From assembly GCA_900466575.1 (NCBI GenBank), contig UBMP01000016.1, forward strand, positions 1 to 64,000: a DNA stretch of 64,000 nt, in the 5' to 3' direction. The notes below the pieces were generated by a model, which was not told the origin of the DNA, searched no databases, and saw nothing but the letters and a program-made list of their open reading frames with translations. This DNA is from Hyphomicrobiales bacterium. Its GTDB lineage: Bacteria; Pseudomonadota; Alphaproteobacteria; Rhizobiales; Rhizobiaceae. The translations under genes were made by a program, and so were the position numbers. Below are positions 33,394 to 42,493 of this stretch, one piece after another (positions within the stretch are counted from its first letter, which is position 1; each line of letters opens with the position of its first letter).

Positions 33394-34569
33394 ATGGCCG
33401 CCGAGTCAGCCATCGTCGTTGGAGCAGGCGTTGCGGGACTGACCGCAGCGCTGTCGCTTGCCGAAAGAGGCAGGCGCGTCACGATTCTCGAGCAATCCGC
33501 CCAGATGAGCGAAGTGGGTGCGGGCTTGCAGATCTCCGCCAATGGCGCACGCGTCCTCGAAAAGCTCGGTGTGCTGCAGCGCGTCTCATCGAACTGGTTA
33601 CAGCCCGAACGGGTAACGCTCGCCTCGGGACAAACGCTCGCCGATCTCGCCTCCGTGCCGCTCGGCCGGTTCGGCCAGGAACGCTGGGGCGGCCCTTATG
33701 GTGTTCTCCATCGCGCGACGCTGCAGCAGGCGCTTCTGGGCAAGGTGAAAGAGAACGGGTTGATCACCCTCAAGCTGGGCACCCGGATCGAAAGACCGAC
33801 CAAGGAAGCGCTCGAGAACGAAGCCGGGATGCATGCGAGCCTCTTTGTTGGCGCCGATGGTGTCTGGTCGAAGATGAGAACGCTGGTCGAAGGCGCTGGA
33901 GAGGCAAGGTTCTCCGGTTTCGTCGCATGGCGGTTCGTCATTCCCGAGAAGGACGCCCCGCACTTCATCCCGAGAAACCGCGTAACGGCCTTTACCGGGC
34001 CCGATGCGCACATGGTCTGCTATCCGCTGAAGGATGTGGGTGCAGTCAATTTTGTCGCCATTGCAAGCGGCGCGGATCCGGGGGCCGCCTGGTCGATCAG
34101 CCCTAGTGAGGAGCAACGTCGCCAATTCGTCGCGCGCGCACTCTCCGGCTGGAGCGATCAGCTTTGCAACGTGTTGCTGGCCGCCCCGCAGCCGACGTGG
34201 TGGCCGCTCTTCGGCGTCAGCGACGGACACTGGACCGACGGCCGCGATCTCGTGCTGATCGGCGATGCAGCCCACGCGATGCTGCCCTTTGCAGCACAAG
34301 GCGCGGTCATGGCGATCGAGGATGCCTATGATCTGGCCGGCATGGTGACTTCGATGCCCGTCGGCGCCGCGCTCGTGCGTTATGAGGCCATGCGCCGCGC
34401 ACGCGTCGCAAAGGTCCGCGCCCGTGGCGAATTCAACCGCTTCGCTTACCACGCAAGCGGTCCGCTGCGGCTTGCCCGCAACGCCGTGTTCGCCCTGAGC
34501 CCCGCGAAGCGGCTCGCCGCCAATCTCGACTGGATCTATGGCTACAAGGCCGGCGAACAGCCGGCCTGA
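33394..34569 (+). CDS. FAD-dependent aromatic monooxygenase
   Basis: A 391-residue group A flavin monooxygenase. The N-terminal dinucleotide motif is GAGVAGLTAALSLAERGRR (about 10-28), and the conserved GD motif occurs as LVLIGDAAHAMLPFAAQGA (about 288-306). The fold is that of salicylate or 3-hydroxybenzoate hydroxylases and ubiquinone-type hydroxylases; the substrate cannot be assigned. It follows the zf-CHCC gene by 106 bases and converges with metC; it is not clearly in an operon. Confidence 0.85.
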   Translation: MAAESAIVVGAGVAGLTAALSLAERGRRVTILEQSAQMSEVGAGLQISANGARVLEKLGVLQRVSSNWLQPERVTLASGQTLADLASVPLGRFGQERWGGPYGVLHRATLQQALLGKVKENGLITLKLGTRIERPTKEALENEAGMHASLFVGADGVWSKMRTLVEGAGEARFSGFVAWRFVIPEKDAPHFIPRNRVTAFTGPDAHMVCYPLKDVGAVNFVAIASGADPGAAWSISPSEEQRRQFVARALSGWSDQLCNVLLAAPQPTWWPLFGVSDGHWTDGRDLVLIGDAAHAMLPFAAQGAVMAIEDAYDLAGMVTSMPVGAALVRYEAMRRARVAKVRARGEFNRFAYHASGPLRLARNAVFALSPAKRLAANLDWIYGYKAGEQPA

Positions 34570-34592
34570 TGAGACATCGCCACGGAGGTGGA

Positions 34593-35801
34593 TCAGCCGC
34601 CTGCGGCCGCCACAGCGGCAAAGCCGCGCTCCAGATCGGCGATGATATCCTCGACATCTTCCAGCCCGATCTGCAGGCGGATGACCGGACCTTCCTTGGG
34701 CTGCTTGCAAACTCGCCGGTCGCCAAGCTGCACCGGGACGGCCAGGCTCTCATATCCGCCCCAGGAATAGCCGAGACCAAAGAGCTTCAGCGCGTTGAGG
34801 AAAGCCGCTGCCTTCTCCTCGAACTGCGTTGCATCATCGACGTTCAGAACAAATGAGAAAACGCCGCTCGCGCCCTTGAAGTCGCGTTTCCAGAGCGCAT
34901 GGCCGGGGAAACTCGGCAGGGCCGGATGCAAGACCGACGCCACGTCTGATCGCCCCTCCAGCCATTTTGCCACGTGGAGCGCGGAGCGCTGATGATGCTC
35001 CAGACGAATAGCCATCGTGCGAAGGCCGCGCAGGATCTGATAGGCGTCGTCGGGGCCGACACAAAGACCGAGATTGGTGTAGGCGGCAGTCAACGCGGGC
35101 CAGTGTTTGGCATTGGCCGACACGGTCCCCATGAGGACATCCGAATGACCGGACGGATATTTGGTGGCCGCATGAATGGAAACATCGACCCCGAAATCGA
35201 GCGGTCTGAAATAGAGCGGGGTCGCCCATGTATTGTCGATGGTGACGATGCAGTCGTGGCGGTGCGCGACCGTAACGATCGCCGGCACATCCTGCATCTC
35301 GAACGTGTTGGAGCCCGGAGCCTCCAGATGGATCAGCCTGGTATTGGGTTTGATGAGGGTCTCGATCTCTGCACCGATGCCCGGATCGAAATAGTCGACG
35401 TCCACACCGAGCCTCTTCAGCATGGTTGCGCAAAACCGGCGGGTGGGAAAGTAAACCGAATCGACGATCAGCGCATGGTCACCGGCGGAGAGATAGGCCA
35501 GAAACGGCAAGGTCACCGCGGTTAGGCCGGACGGGACCAGCACGGTGCCTGCCGAGCCTTCCAGCGCGTCGATTGCCTCGCAAAGAGCATCCGTCGTCGG
35601 CGTGCCATGCGTGCCGTACGTATACTTCTGCTGCCTCTCCGGGGGCGCGCGCATCTCTTCGGCGCTTGGAAAAAGCACGGTCGAGGCATGAACCACCGGC
35701 GGGTTTACAAATCCGTGAAACGCATGTGGATCGTGGCCGAGATGGCCGAGCCGCGTGTTGATGCCTGCCGTATCGAGGATGTCTTTCTTGCCAGCGCTCA
35801 T
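34593..35801 (-). CDS. metC: Cystathionine beta-lyase
   Basis: A 402-residue PLP enzyme of the Cys/Met metabolism family that splits cystathionine to homocysteine, pyruvate and ammonia. The PLP lysine is Lys214 in IHAATKYPSGHSD; the substrate and cofactor blocks TYGTHGTPTTDALC and VTIDNTWATPLYFRP are intact. In S. meliloti metC stands beside aapJ, as here. I looked for a SAM-II riboswitch in its leader and did not find the consensus. Confidence 0.93.
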   Translation of the reverse strand: MSAGKKDILDTAGINTRLGHLGHDPHAFHGFVNPPVVHASTVLFPSAEEMRAPPERQQKYTYGTHGTPTTDALCEAIDALEGSAGTVLVPSGLTAVTLPFLAYLSAGDHALIVDSVYFPTRRFCATMLKRLGVDVDYFDPGIGAEIETLIKPNTRLIHLEAPGSNTFEMQDVPAIVTVAHRHDCIVTIDNTWATPLYFRPLDFGVDVSIHAATKYPSGHSDVLMGTVSANAKHWPALTAAYTNLGLCVGPDDAYQILRGLRTMAIRLEHHQRSALHVAKWLEGRSDVASVLHPALPSFPGHALWKRDFKGASGVFSFVLNVDDATQFEEKAAAFLNALKLFGLGYSWGGYESLAVPVQLGDRRVCKQPKEGPVIRLQIGLEDVEDIIADLERGFAAVAAAGG

Positions 35802-36242
35802 TCTCTGAAACTATCCAATCCCGGCGGACCGGTTGGTTCCGACCATCCGCCATCATGCCCATTTCCACCGCGGCGACACAACCGGCCGCGCGGCACTGAA
35901 GAAGCAGTTTTGGAGGCCGCGGGCCGGATGGTCAACCCCGCCGGGCAGGACATCGCGAGCCGCCGCGCGAAACATAGCGAAGGACGTATTTTCGACAGAT
36001 ACAGGGAAAGTCTGCGGCAATTCGCGTCACATCGTTGCTTGTCTGCCTTCAAATTAAGCATCGGCTGAAATTTGACCCGATTTTGGAAAAAATGTGGCAA
36101 CCTGACTTGACCATCGACTCGAAACCGCATGGAATAGTTGAGCTCACGCCGGGAGGCTTGTGGGCTACCGCGCCAGGGGCTGGGGAATACGTCTCGCGCG
36201 GTCAAGGGACTCATCGACAAAGAAAAAAAGGTTGAAAATCAA
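35802..36242. other. Divergent intergenic region metC / aapJ
   Basis: About 440 bases that must hold the promoters for metC and the aap operon. A GGCGGA...TCCGCC hairpin with inner GG-TTGG pairs (about 35823-35851) lies in the metC leader. The aapJ start has only a weak AAAGG site 12 bases upstream. I see no clear sigma-54 or SAM riboswitch match. Confidence 0.4.
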
Positions 36243-37268
36243 ATGAGCAAGAAGCTTCTGTCCGCCGTTATCGGCACGGCCCTTCTGGGTCTGACCGCAC
36301 ACACGGCTTCTGCCGCTACACTGGATTCCGTCAAGGCGAAGGGCTTTCTCCAGTGCGGTGTGAACTCGGGCCTCGCCGGCTTCGGTTTCCCGGATGCCAG
36401 TGGCAACTGGACCGGCTTTGACGTTGATTATTGCCGTGCGGTTGCTGCTGCGATCTTTGGCGACCCGACAAAGGTTAAGTTCACGCCTACGACGGCCAAG
36501 GAACGCTTCACGGCGCTCCAGTCCGGCGAAATCGATATGCTGGCCCGCAACACGACCTGGACGATCAACCGCGACACCGCCCTCGGCTTCAGCTTCCGCG
36601 CCGTGAACTATTATGACGGCCAGGGCTTCATGGTGCGCAAGAGCCTCAATGTGAAGTCTGCGCTCGAACTCTCCGGCGCGGCCGTGTGCGTGCAGTCTGG
36701 CACGACGACCGAGCTGAACCTTGCCGACTACTTCAAGTCGCATAACCTCCAGTACAACCCGGTTGTTTTCGAAAAGCTCGAAGAAGTGAACGCCGCCTAT
36801 GATGCCGGTCGTTGCGACGTCTACACGACCGACCAGTCGGGCCTTTATGCGGTTCGCCTGACGCTGTCGAAGCCGGATGACCACATCATCCTGCCGGAAA
36901 TCATCTCGAAGGAGCCACTGGGACCGGCCGTCCGCCAGGGCGATGCGCAGTGGTTCAACATCGTCTCCTGGACGCACTATGCGCTCGTGACCGCTGAAGA
37001 CTTCGGCATTACCAAGGCCAATGTCGATGAAATGCTGAAGTCGGCCAACCCCGACATCAAGCGCTTCCTCGGCGAGGAAAAGGACCAGCATATCGGCAAG
37101 GACCTCGGCCTTGACGAAAAGTGGGCCTACAACATCATCAAGTCCGTCGGCAATTACGGCGAGGTCTTCGAACGCAATCTCGGCGGAAGCTCGCAGCTGA
37201 AGATCGCCCGCGGCCTGAATGCGCTGTGGTCGAAGGGCGGCCTGCAATACGCACCCCCGATCCGCTGA
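36243..37268 (+). CDS. aapJ: General L-amino acid ABC transporter, periplasmic binding protein
   Basis: A 341-residue periplasmic binding protein of the Aap system. The signal peptide (about 1-24, ends AHTASA) is clear, and the mature part shows the family 3 solute-binding features ARNTTWTINRDTALGF and VYTTDQSGLYAVRL. AapJ binds a wide range of L-amino acids in rhizobia and feeds AapQM. It is the first of four genes in conserved order with metC divergent upstream. An internal gap of 112 bases to aapQ is usual for a highly expressed binding-protein gene. Confidence 0.95.
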   Translation: MSKKLLSAVIGTALLGLTAHTASAATLDSVKAKGFLQCGVNSGLAGFGFPDASGNWTGFDVDYCRAVAAAIFGDPTKVKFTPTTAKERFTALQSGEIDMLARNTTWTINRDTALGFSFRAVNYYDGQGFMVRKSLNVKSALELSGAAVCVQSGTTTELNLADYFKSHNLQYNPVVFEKLEEVNAAYDAGRCDVYTTDQSGLYAVRLTLSKPDDHIILPEIISKEPLGPAVRQGDAQWFNIVSWTHYALVTAEDFGITKANVDEMLKSANPDIKRFLGEEKDQHIGKDLGLDEKWAYNIIKSVGNYGEVFERNLGGSSQLKIARGLNALWSKGGLQYAPPIR

Positions 37269-37380
37269 TCTGACACACCTGACGAATATGGAAGGCGGCT
37301 CCAGATCCGCCTTCCACCAAACACGCCAAAACACGACAAGATTGCCTCATAAAAAACAGGGCAACAGGGGAAAACAGGTT

Positions 37381-38574
37381 ATGGCCGTCAATGTCCAGGA
37401 ACCGGCCGGCGAAGACCGTCCGCGTTCGTCGTTTATCTACGATCCCGTGATGCGCAGCATTCTCTATCAGGTGCTGACGGCCATCATCTTCATCGCTCTG
37501 ATCTGGTGGTTCTGGAGCAACACGCTCGAAAACCTCCGCCGCGCCAACATCGCCTCCGGCTTCGGCTTCCTGAATGGCCGTGCAGGCTTTGACGTGGGTC
37601 AGGCGCTGATCGCCTATTCCAGCGACTCGACCTATCTGCGTGCCCTTTATGTGGGCTTTCTCAATACGCTTCTGGTCGCATTCACCGGCATCATCACCGC
37701 GACGATCATCGGCTTCATTGTCGGCATCGGACGCCTGTCGAACAACTGGCTGATCTCCAAGCTGTCGCAGGTCTATGTCGAGGTGTTCCGCAACATCCCG
37801 CCGCTGCTGGTCATCTTCTTCTGGTACAAGGGCGTTCTGTCGGTCCTGCCGCAGCCGCGGGACTCGATCCACCTGCCCTTCTCCATCTTCCTGAACAATC
37901 GTGGTCTTGCCTTTCCAAAGGCGATCTGGGGCGAAGGGACCTGGGCGATCCCCCTTGCCTTTGTCGTCGGTATCGTCGCCGCCGTTGTCGTCTCCAAATG
38001 GGCACGCAGCCGGCAGGAAAGGACGGGCCAGCCTTTCCCGAGCGGCTGGACCGGTTTCGCGCTGATCATAGGTCTGCCGATCCTGACATTTCTGGCGCTC
38101 GGTGCGCCTCTCAGCTTCGATTATCCGATTGCCGGCAAGTTCAACCTCAGCGGCGGCTCGGTTGTCGGCCCGGAATTCGTATCGCTTTATCTGGCGCTGT
38201 CGTTCTACACCGCAGCCTTCATCGCCGAGATCGTCCGCTCGGGCATTCGTGCGGTGGCCAAGGGGCAGACGGAAGCAGCTTTCGCCCTCGGTCTGCAGCC
38301 GGGTGTCACGACCCGCAAGGTCGTGGTGCCGCAGGCCCTCAGGATCGTCATCCCGCCGCTGACCAGCCAATATCTCAACCTGACGAAAAACTCCTCACTC
38401 GCCATTGCAATCGGCTTCTCCGACCTCGTCGCGGTCGGCGGCACGATCCTCAACCAATCAGGCCGCGCCGTCGAAATTGTCGCGATCTGGATGGCGATCT
38501 ACCTTTCGATCAGTCTGGCGACGTCGCTGTTCATGAACTGGTTCAACGCCAAGATGGCTCTGGTGGAGAGATAA
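37381..38574 (+). CDS. aapQ: General L-amino acid ABC transporter permease AapQ
   Basis: A 397-residue inner-membrane permease of the HAAT (His/Glu/Gln/Arg) family. It has an N-terminal membrane span around 28-45 and the conserved permease segment near the end ([22 protein letters not shown], which carries the EAA loop). AapQ forms the transmembrane pair with AapM. The ATG at 37381 gives the family length; the frame reading further upstream crosses the aapJ stop. Confidence 0.95.
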   Translation: MAVNVQEPAGEDRPRSSFIYDPVMRSILYQVLTAIIFIALIWWFWSNTLENLRRANIASGFGFLNGRAGFDVGQALIAYSSDSTYLRALYVGFLNTLLVAFTGIITATIIGFIVGIGRLSNNWLISKLSQVYVEVFRNIPPLLVIFFWYKGVLSVLPQPRDSIHLPFSIFLNNRGLAFPKAIWGEGTWAIPLAFVVGIVAAVVVSKWARSRQERTGQPFPSGWTGFALIIGLPILTFLALGAPLSFDYPIAGKFNLSGGSVVGPEFVSLYLALSFYTAAFIAEIVRSGIRAVAKGQTEAAFALGLQPGVTTRKVVVPQALRIVIPPLTSQYLNLTKNSSLAIAIGFSDLVAVGGTILNQSGRAVEIVAIWMAIYLSISLATSLFMNWFNAKMALVER

Positions 38575-38575
38575 G

Positions 38576-39736
38576 ATGGCAGACCTGTCTTCCCACTTCA
38601 TCCGCACCGAAATGCTGAAACCCGAAACGCCGCCGTCGAGCACGACGGGGCTTGGGGCTTGGCTGCGAACGAATCTTTTCGCGACGCCAAAAGATGCCGC
38701 TCTCACCATTATCGCCTTGCTGGTGCTGGCCTGGGTGATTCCACACGCGGTCAACTGGCTCTTCATTCAGGCCGTCTGGGCCGGTTCCGACCGCACGGTC
38801 TGCGCCACGACGGAGCAGCTTGGCGGCATCCAGCCGGTCGGCTGGTCCGGCGCCTGCTGGGCATTCGTCGAATCGCGCTTCACCATGTTCATATTCGGAC
38901 GCTACCCGGTGGATCAGCGCTGGCGCCCGATTCTCGTCGGCCTGCTTCTGGTGGCGCTGCTCGTGCCCTTGCTCATCCCCAAGGCGCCGCGCAAGGGGCT
39001 GAACGCACTGCTGCTTTTCATAATCTTCCCCATCGTCGCCTTCTACCTCCTGCTCGGCGGTGTGTTCGGCCTGCCCCACGTGGAGACATCGAACTGGGGC
39101 GGGCTGATGGTCACGCTGATCCTCTCGTTTGTGGGGATCGCGGTATCGCTTCCCGCGGGCATTCTCCTGGCACTCGGCCGGCGCTCGCGCATGCCGGTGA
39201 TCAAGACGCTGTCCATCATCTTCATCGAAGTCATCCGCGGCGTGCCGCTCATCACGGTGCTCTTCATGGCCTCGGTCATGCTGCCGCTGTTTCTTCCGGC
39301 CGGCGTCAATTTCGACAAGTTCCTGCGTGCGCTCGTGGGCGTCTCGATCTTCGCGGCGGCCTATATGGCGGAGGTCATCCGCGGCGGTCTGCAGGCGATC
39401 CCGAAGGGACAATACGAAGGTGCGGACTCGCTGGGGCTGAGCTACTGGCAGAAAATGCGCCTCATCATCCTGCCGCAGGCGATCAAGCTGGTCATTCCGG
39501 GCATCGTGAACACCTTCATCGGCATGTTCAAGGATACCTCGCTCGTCATGATCATCGGCATGTTTGACCTGCTCGGCATCATCAACCAGAGCTTTTCGGA
39601 TGCGACCTGGGCAACGTCCGTGACACCCGTCACCGGACTGATCTTCGCAGGTTTCATCTATTGGCTCTTCTGCTTCGGCATGTCACGCTACTCCGCTTTC
39701 ATGGAACGGCACCTCGACACCGGACACAAACGGTAA
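38576..39736 (+). CDS. aapM: General L-amino acid ABC transporter permease AapM
   Basis: A 386-residue permease, partner of AapQ. The EAA loop is [25 protein letters not shown]. The start ATG is one base after the aapQ stop, so translation is coupled. Multiple hydrophobic helices lie throughout, with the permease core in the C-terminal half. Confidence 0.95.
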   Translation: MADLSSHFIRTEMLKPETPPSSTTGLGAWLRTNLFATPKDAALTIIALLVLAWVIPHAVNWLFIQAVWAGSDRTVCATTEQLGGIQPVGWSGACWAFVESRFTMFIFGRYPVDQRWRPILVGLLLVALLVPLLIPKAPRKGLNALLLFIIFPIVAFYLLLGGVFGLPHVETSNWGGLMVTLILSFVGIAVSLPAGILLALGRRSRMPVIKTLSIIFIEVIRGVPLITVLFMASVMLPLFLPAGVNFDKFLRALVGVSIFAAAYMAEVIRGGLQAIPKGQYEGADSLGLSYWQKMRLIILPQAIKLVIPGIVNTFIGMFKDTSLVMIIGMFDLLGIINQSFSDATWATSVTPVTGLIFAGFIYWLFCFGMSRYSAFMERHLDTGHKR

Positions 39737-39752
39737 CATCAGGGGAAAACAA

Positions 39753-40520
39753 ATGGCCCAGCCACAAAAAATGACTGTCTCCGCAACGGACGTCGCCGTC
39801 GAAATCACCAACATGAACAAGTGGTACGGGGATTTTCACGTGCTGCGCGACGTCAATCTGAAGGTCATGAAGGGCGAGCGCATTGTCATCGCCGGCCCGT
39901 CGGGGTCCGGCAAGTCCACCATGATCCGCTGCATCAACCGTCTGGAAGAACACCAGAAGGGCAAGATCGTCGTCGACGGTATCGAACTCACCAACGACCT
40001 GAAGAAGATCGATGAAATCCGCCGCGAAGTCGGCATGGTGTTCCAGCATTTCAACCTCTTCCCGCATCTCACGATCCTGGAAAACTGCACGCTGGCCCCG
40101 ATCTGGGTCCGCAAGATGCCGAAGAAGGACGCCGAAGAGATCGCGATGCACTATCTGAAGCGCGTCAAGATCCCCGAACAAGCCAACAAATATCCGGGGC
40201 AGCTCTCCGGCGGCCAGCAGCAGCGCGTGGCAATCGCCCGTTCGCTCTGCATGAAGCCGAAGATCATGCTCTTCGACGAGCCGACCTCTGCGCTCGATCC
40301 GGAAATGGTCAAGGAAGTACTCGACACGATGGTGAGCCTCGCCGAAGAAGGCATGACCATGCTCTGCGTCACCCACGAAATGGGCTTCGCCCGCCAGGTT
40401 GCAAACCGCGTGATCTTCATGGACCAGGGACAGATCGTCGAGCAGAACTCACCCAACGAGTTCTTCGACAATCCGCAGCACGAACGCACCAGGCTCTTCC
40501 TCAGCCAGATTCTGCATTGA
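39753..40520 (+). CDS. aapP: General L-amino acid ABC transporter ATP-binding protein
   Basis: A 255-residue ABC ATPase. Walker [10 protein letters not shown] (about 48-56), Q-loop [10 protein letters not shown], signature LSGGQQQR and Walker [14 protein letters not shown] are all present. It closes the aapJQMP operon and is followed by a strong terminator. Confidence 0.97.
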   Translation: MAQPQKMTVSATDVAVEITNMNKWYGDFHVLRDVNLKVMKGERIVIAGPSGSGKSTMIRCINRLEEHQKGKIVVDGIELTNDLKKIDEIRREVGMVFQHFNLFPHLTILENCTLAPIWVRKMPKKDAEEIAMHYLKRVKIPEQANKYPGQLSGGQQQRVAIARSLCMKPKIMLFDEPTSALDPEMVKEVLDTMVSLAEEGMTMLCVTHEMGFARQVANRVIFMDQGQIVEQNSPNEFFDNPQHERTRLFLSQILH

Positions 40521-40545
40521 GGCAAAACCAAGAGAGCGGCGGATC

Positions 40546-40575
40546 GGAAAAGGCTCCCATGCGGGAGCCTTTTCC
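40546..40575 (+). terminator. Rho-independent terminator of the aap operon
   Basis: GGAAAAGGCTCCC-atgc-GGGAGCCTTTTCC is a perfect 13-bp stem with a TTTT run inside its 3' arm. It begins 26 bases after the aapP stop. Since the A-run mirrors the T-run it could also act on the opposite strand, where the facing hypothetical gene ends. Confidence 0.88.
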
Positions 40576-40626
40576 TGTTCAGGCTGGGGAATTTTATCGC
40601 GGGATATAGCGAAGCACACGGGCTCC

Positions 40627-41385
40627 CTATTCGACGCCACGCTTGCCGAACTCGCCCCGCCTCGCGCGGCGCGGGGGCGGAACATAGAGATCATAGACCG
40701 GTTCACGATCGCCAAACCACCCGCCACCGGCTGATGGAATAAACCCGATGATAACCAGCAGGAGGAAGAACAGCGGATTTGTGTAAGGCGCAACGGCAAA
40801 CGGCAGCAAACCGCCTAAAGCTTTCGGAAGAAAGAAAACTGACAGGATTGCAATTGCAGCACCCTGATGCCAGCCAATGTTTCTCACGCGACCGGTGACC
40901 ATCCAGAGCAGGATCGGTACGGTCACGGCGGTTAGAAGCAGCACCGCCAGCGGCATTAGGCTCTGCCCGGCGGCCACCGTGGCCAACTTACCGACAGCGT
41001 TCTCGTTGCCGGGAAGCCCCAGGAGCGCGTTGAAAGCAAGATGCTGGTTCAGCCGCTCGTTGATCTCCCTACCCTCGGCTCTGGCCTTCTCATGCTCGGC
41101 CATCATCTTGCTGGCGAATTGAAAGATAGGACTGTCTCTATCGTCCTGAGTTCCGGCCGCGAAAGACGGATTGGAGCCAAGCTTTCCAAATGAGGGAAGT
41201 TTAGTCGGCTTAGCCGTGTTCGTCGAAGTGTCTTTCGATCCCTCAAAGGTGCCGATACTCACAGAATCACCGACTTGCGCCGCATACTTTTCGATATGCG
41301 GTTTCACAAAATCAAAACCAAGCATCAAGAGCAGAATGGCCAGGTACAAAATTCGACCGAGTTCATTTTCGGAAAACAGCCGCAT
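40627..41385 (-). CDS. Membrane protein of unknown function
   Basis: A 252-residue protein. One membrane span lies at the N-terminus (about 11-27), a polar region of about 110 residues follows with a short Ser/Thr/Lys-rich stretch, and three hydrophobic segments fill the C-terminal half (about 145-164, 174-192 and 200-218) before a basic Pro/Arg-rich tail (PPPRRARRG). I do not recognise the family. The ATG at 41385 has a strong AAGGGGA site 5 bases upstream. It stands alone between the aap terminator and tRNA-Arg. Confidence 0.7.
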   Translation of the reverse strand: MRLFSENELGRILYLAILLLMLGFDFVKPHIEKYAAQVGDSVSIGTFEGSKDTSTNTAKPTKLPSFGKLGSNPSFAAGTQDDRDSPIFQFASKMMAEHEKARAEGREINERLNQHLAFNALLGLPGNENAVGKLATVAAGQSLMPLAVLLLTAVTVPILLWMVTGRVRNIGWHQGAAIAILSVFFLPKALGGLLPFAVAPYTNPLFFLLLVIIGFIPSAGGGWFGDREPVYDLYVPPPRRARRGEFGKRGVE

Positions 41386-41601
41386 ACATATCCCCTTGAA
41401 TCCAGATTAACGGTCCCCGGGAACGCTACTAACATACAACCTGAAATGGTACATAGCGCACTGTTTTCATAGTTAAAAACCAGCTTAAGCCGTTCGCAAA
41501 AAACTCGAGCCGCGTCATAGACGGGACGCGGGCGCTGTTCCCCGGCAAGCATCAGGAGCCGCCGGTGCCAAGCAATAATAAAATCGGGGATGAAAGAAGA
41601 A

Positions 41602-41678
41602 TGGCGATCCCTGCAGGGCTCGAACCTGCGACCTAGTGCTTAGAAGGCACTTGCTCTATCCAGCTGAGCTAAGGGACC
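41602..41678 (-). tRNA. tRNA-Arg (TCT)
   Basis: A complete 77-nt cloverleaf on the minus strand. The acceptor stem is GGTCCCT with AGGGATC (one G-T pair), the discriminator is G and CCA is encoded. The anticodon loop CTTCTAA gives TCT for Arg (AGA codon), and the T-arm is GCAGG-TTCGAGC-CCTGC. Confidence 0.96.
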
Positions 41679-41763
41679 GCTCACGGGCACGAGGCGATCA
41701 GCCCGGCCCGAATCCTGTCACGCATCGCACGAGCATCGCGCGGGGCAAAAATCAGCCTGGACT

Positions 41764-42069
41764 TCAGTGCGTCCAGGGCTGGGTGCGCGAATAGCGGAAG
41801 TTGTCGGAATAGGACACGGCCTTGCGGGTCGCTTCTTTCGGCTCGATGACCCGATAGGCAATGCCGTTTGCCTTGGCATAGGCTTCGGCGGCTTCGCGTG
41901 TTTCGAAGCTGAGCTTCACCTGCTGCTGCATGTCTCCCGAGCCGGTATAGCCCATCAGCGGGTCGATCACGCGCGGGGCAGCCTGATCAAACTCCAGAAC
42001 CCAGAGATGGGTCTTGGCTTTGCCGGATTGCATGGCGGTCTTTGCGGGACGATAGATCTTTGCCGACAT
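41764..42069 (-). CDS. ETC complex I subunit NDUFS4-like protein
   Basis: A 101-residue member of the ETC complex I subunit conserved-region family, the bacterial relative of mitochondrial NDUFS4. It begins SAKIYRPAKTAMQSGKAKT and has WVLEFDQAAPRVIDPLMGYTGSGDM and a C-terminal YSDNFRYSRTQPWTH, the conserved tail. It is predicted to be a peripheral accessory subunit of NADH dehydrogenase, not encoded near nuo in this window. With the zf-CHCC gene at 33 kb it forms a pair of orphan complex I accessory genes. Confidence 0.9.
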   Translation of the reverse strand: MSAKIYRPAKTAMQSGKAKTHLWVLEFDQAAPRVIDPLMGYTGSGDMQQQVKLSFETREAAEAYAKANGIAYRVIEPKEATRKAVSYSDNFRYSRTQPWTH

Positions 42070-42493
42070 CTTCTAACTCTTGGCTCTGAACCCGGTCCTG
42101 TCGACCGGTCGATATAAGGTGAATTCCAGTGACCTGAACGACGCACCGCCGATTCCGGTCCTTGTCATTCCTGCCACAAAAATTGCGCCCGCGAAACAGG
42201 CTCGAAATGGTCGGAATAGAGAAATTCAAAATCGCATACCGATTTGAATTTCAAACAAAATTCCCGACTTTCGTAACGCTGGAACGGGCGGCTCTCTGTT
42301 CAATTATTCTACATTTCTCATAGCGGGGCGGCTCAAACAGTGCAATAGAAATCGACTCTGGGGCTCGTCAGGCCCCAAGACTGCGATGCAGCGCGCTCCC
42401 CGGTTTACCTGCAAATGAGCAAATACAGTCGGTCTTGGACATCGGTGGCCACTTGCCTCTGGACCCTCTGCGCAAATGCGGTAAGAAATCCGC
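42070..42493. other. Divergent intergenic region NDUFS4-like / malT-like
   Basis: About 424 bases between divergent genes, A+T-rich around 42220-42260. It contains the inverted repeat described separately and a TGGGGC...GCCCCA hairpin at about 42359-42377. No gene is visible. Confidence 0.45.
42221..42252. repeat. Inverted repeat upstream of the malT-like gene
   Basis: GAAATTCAAAATCG (42221-42234) and CGATTTGAATTTC (42240-42252) form a 13-bp inverted repeat with one bulged A and a 5-base centre. The A+T-rich palindrome in a divergent promoter region could be an operator. No known consensus was matched. Confidence 0.5.

Noticed and set aside
35802-36000. Possible SAM-II riboswitch in the metC leader
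   Set aside because: SAM-II elements precede some alphaproteobacterial met genes, but the conserved AAAAAGG-type 3' block and pseudoknot pairing are not found here.
36090-36115. Sigma-54-like TGGCA...TTGA upstream of aapJ
   Set aside because: The spacing between the GG and GC elements is 11 instead of 10 and the -12 GC is missing.
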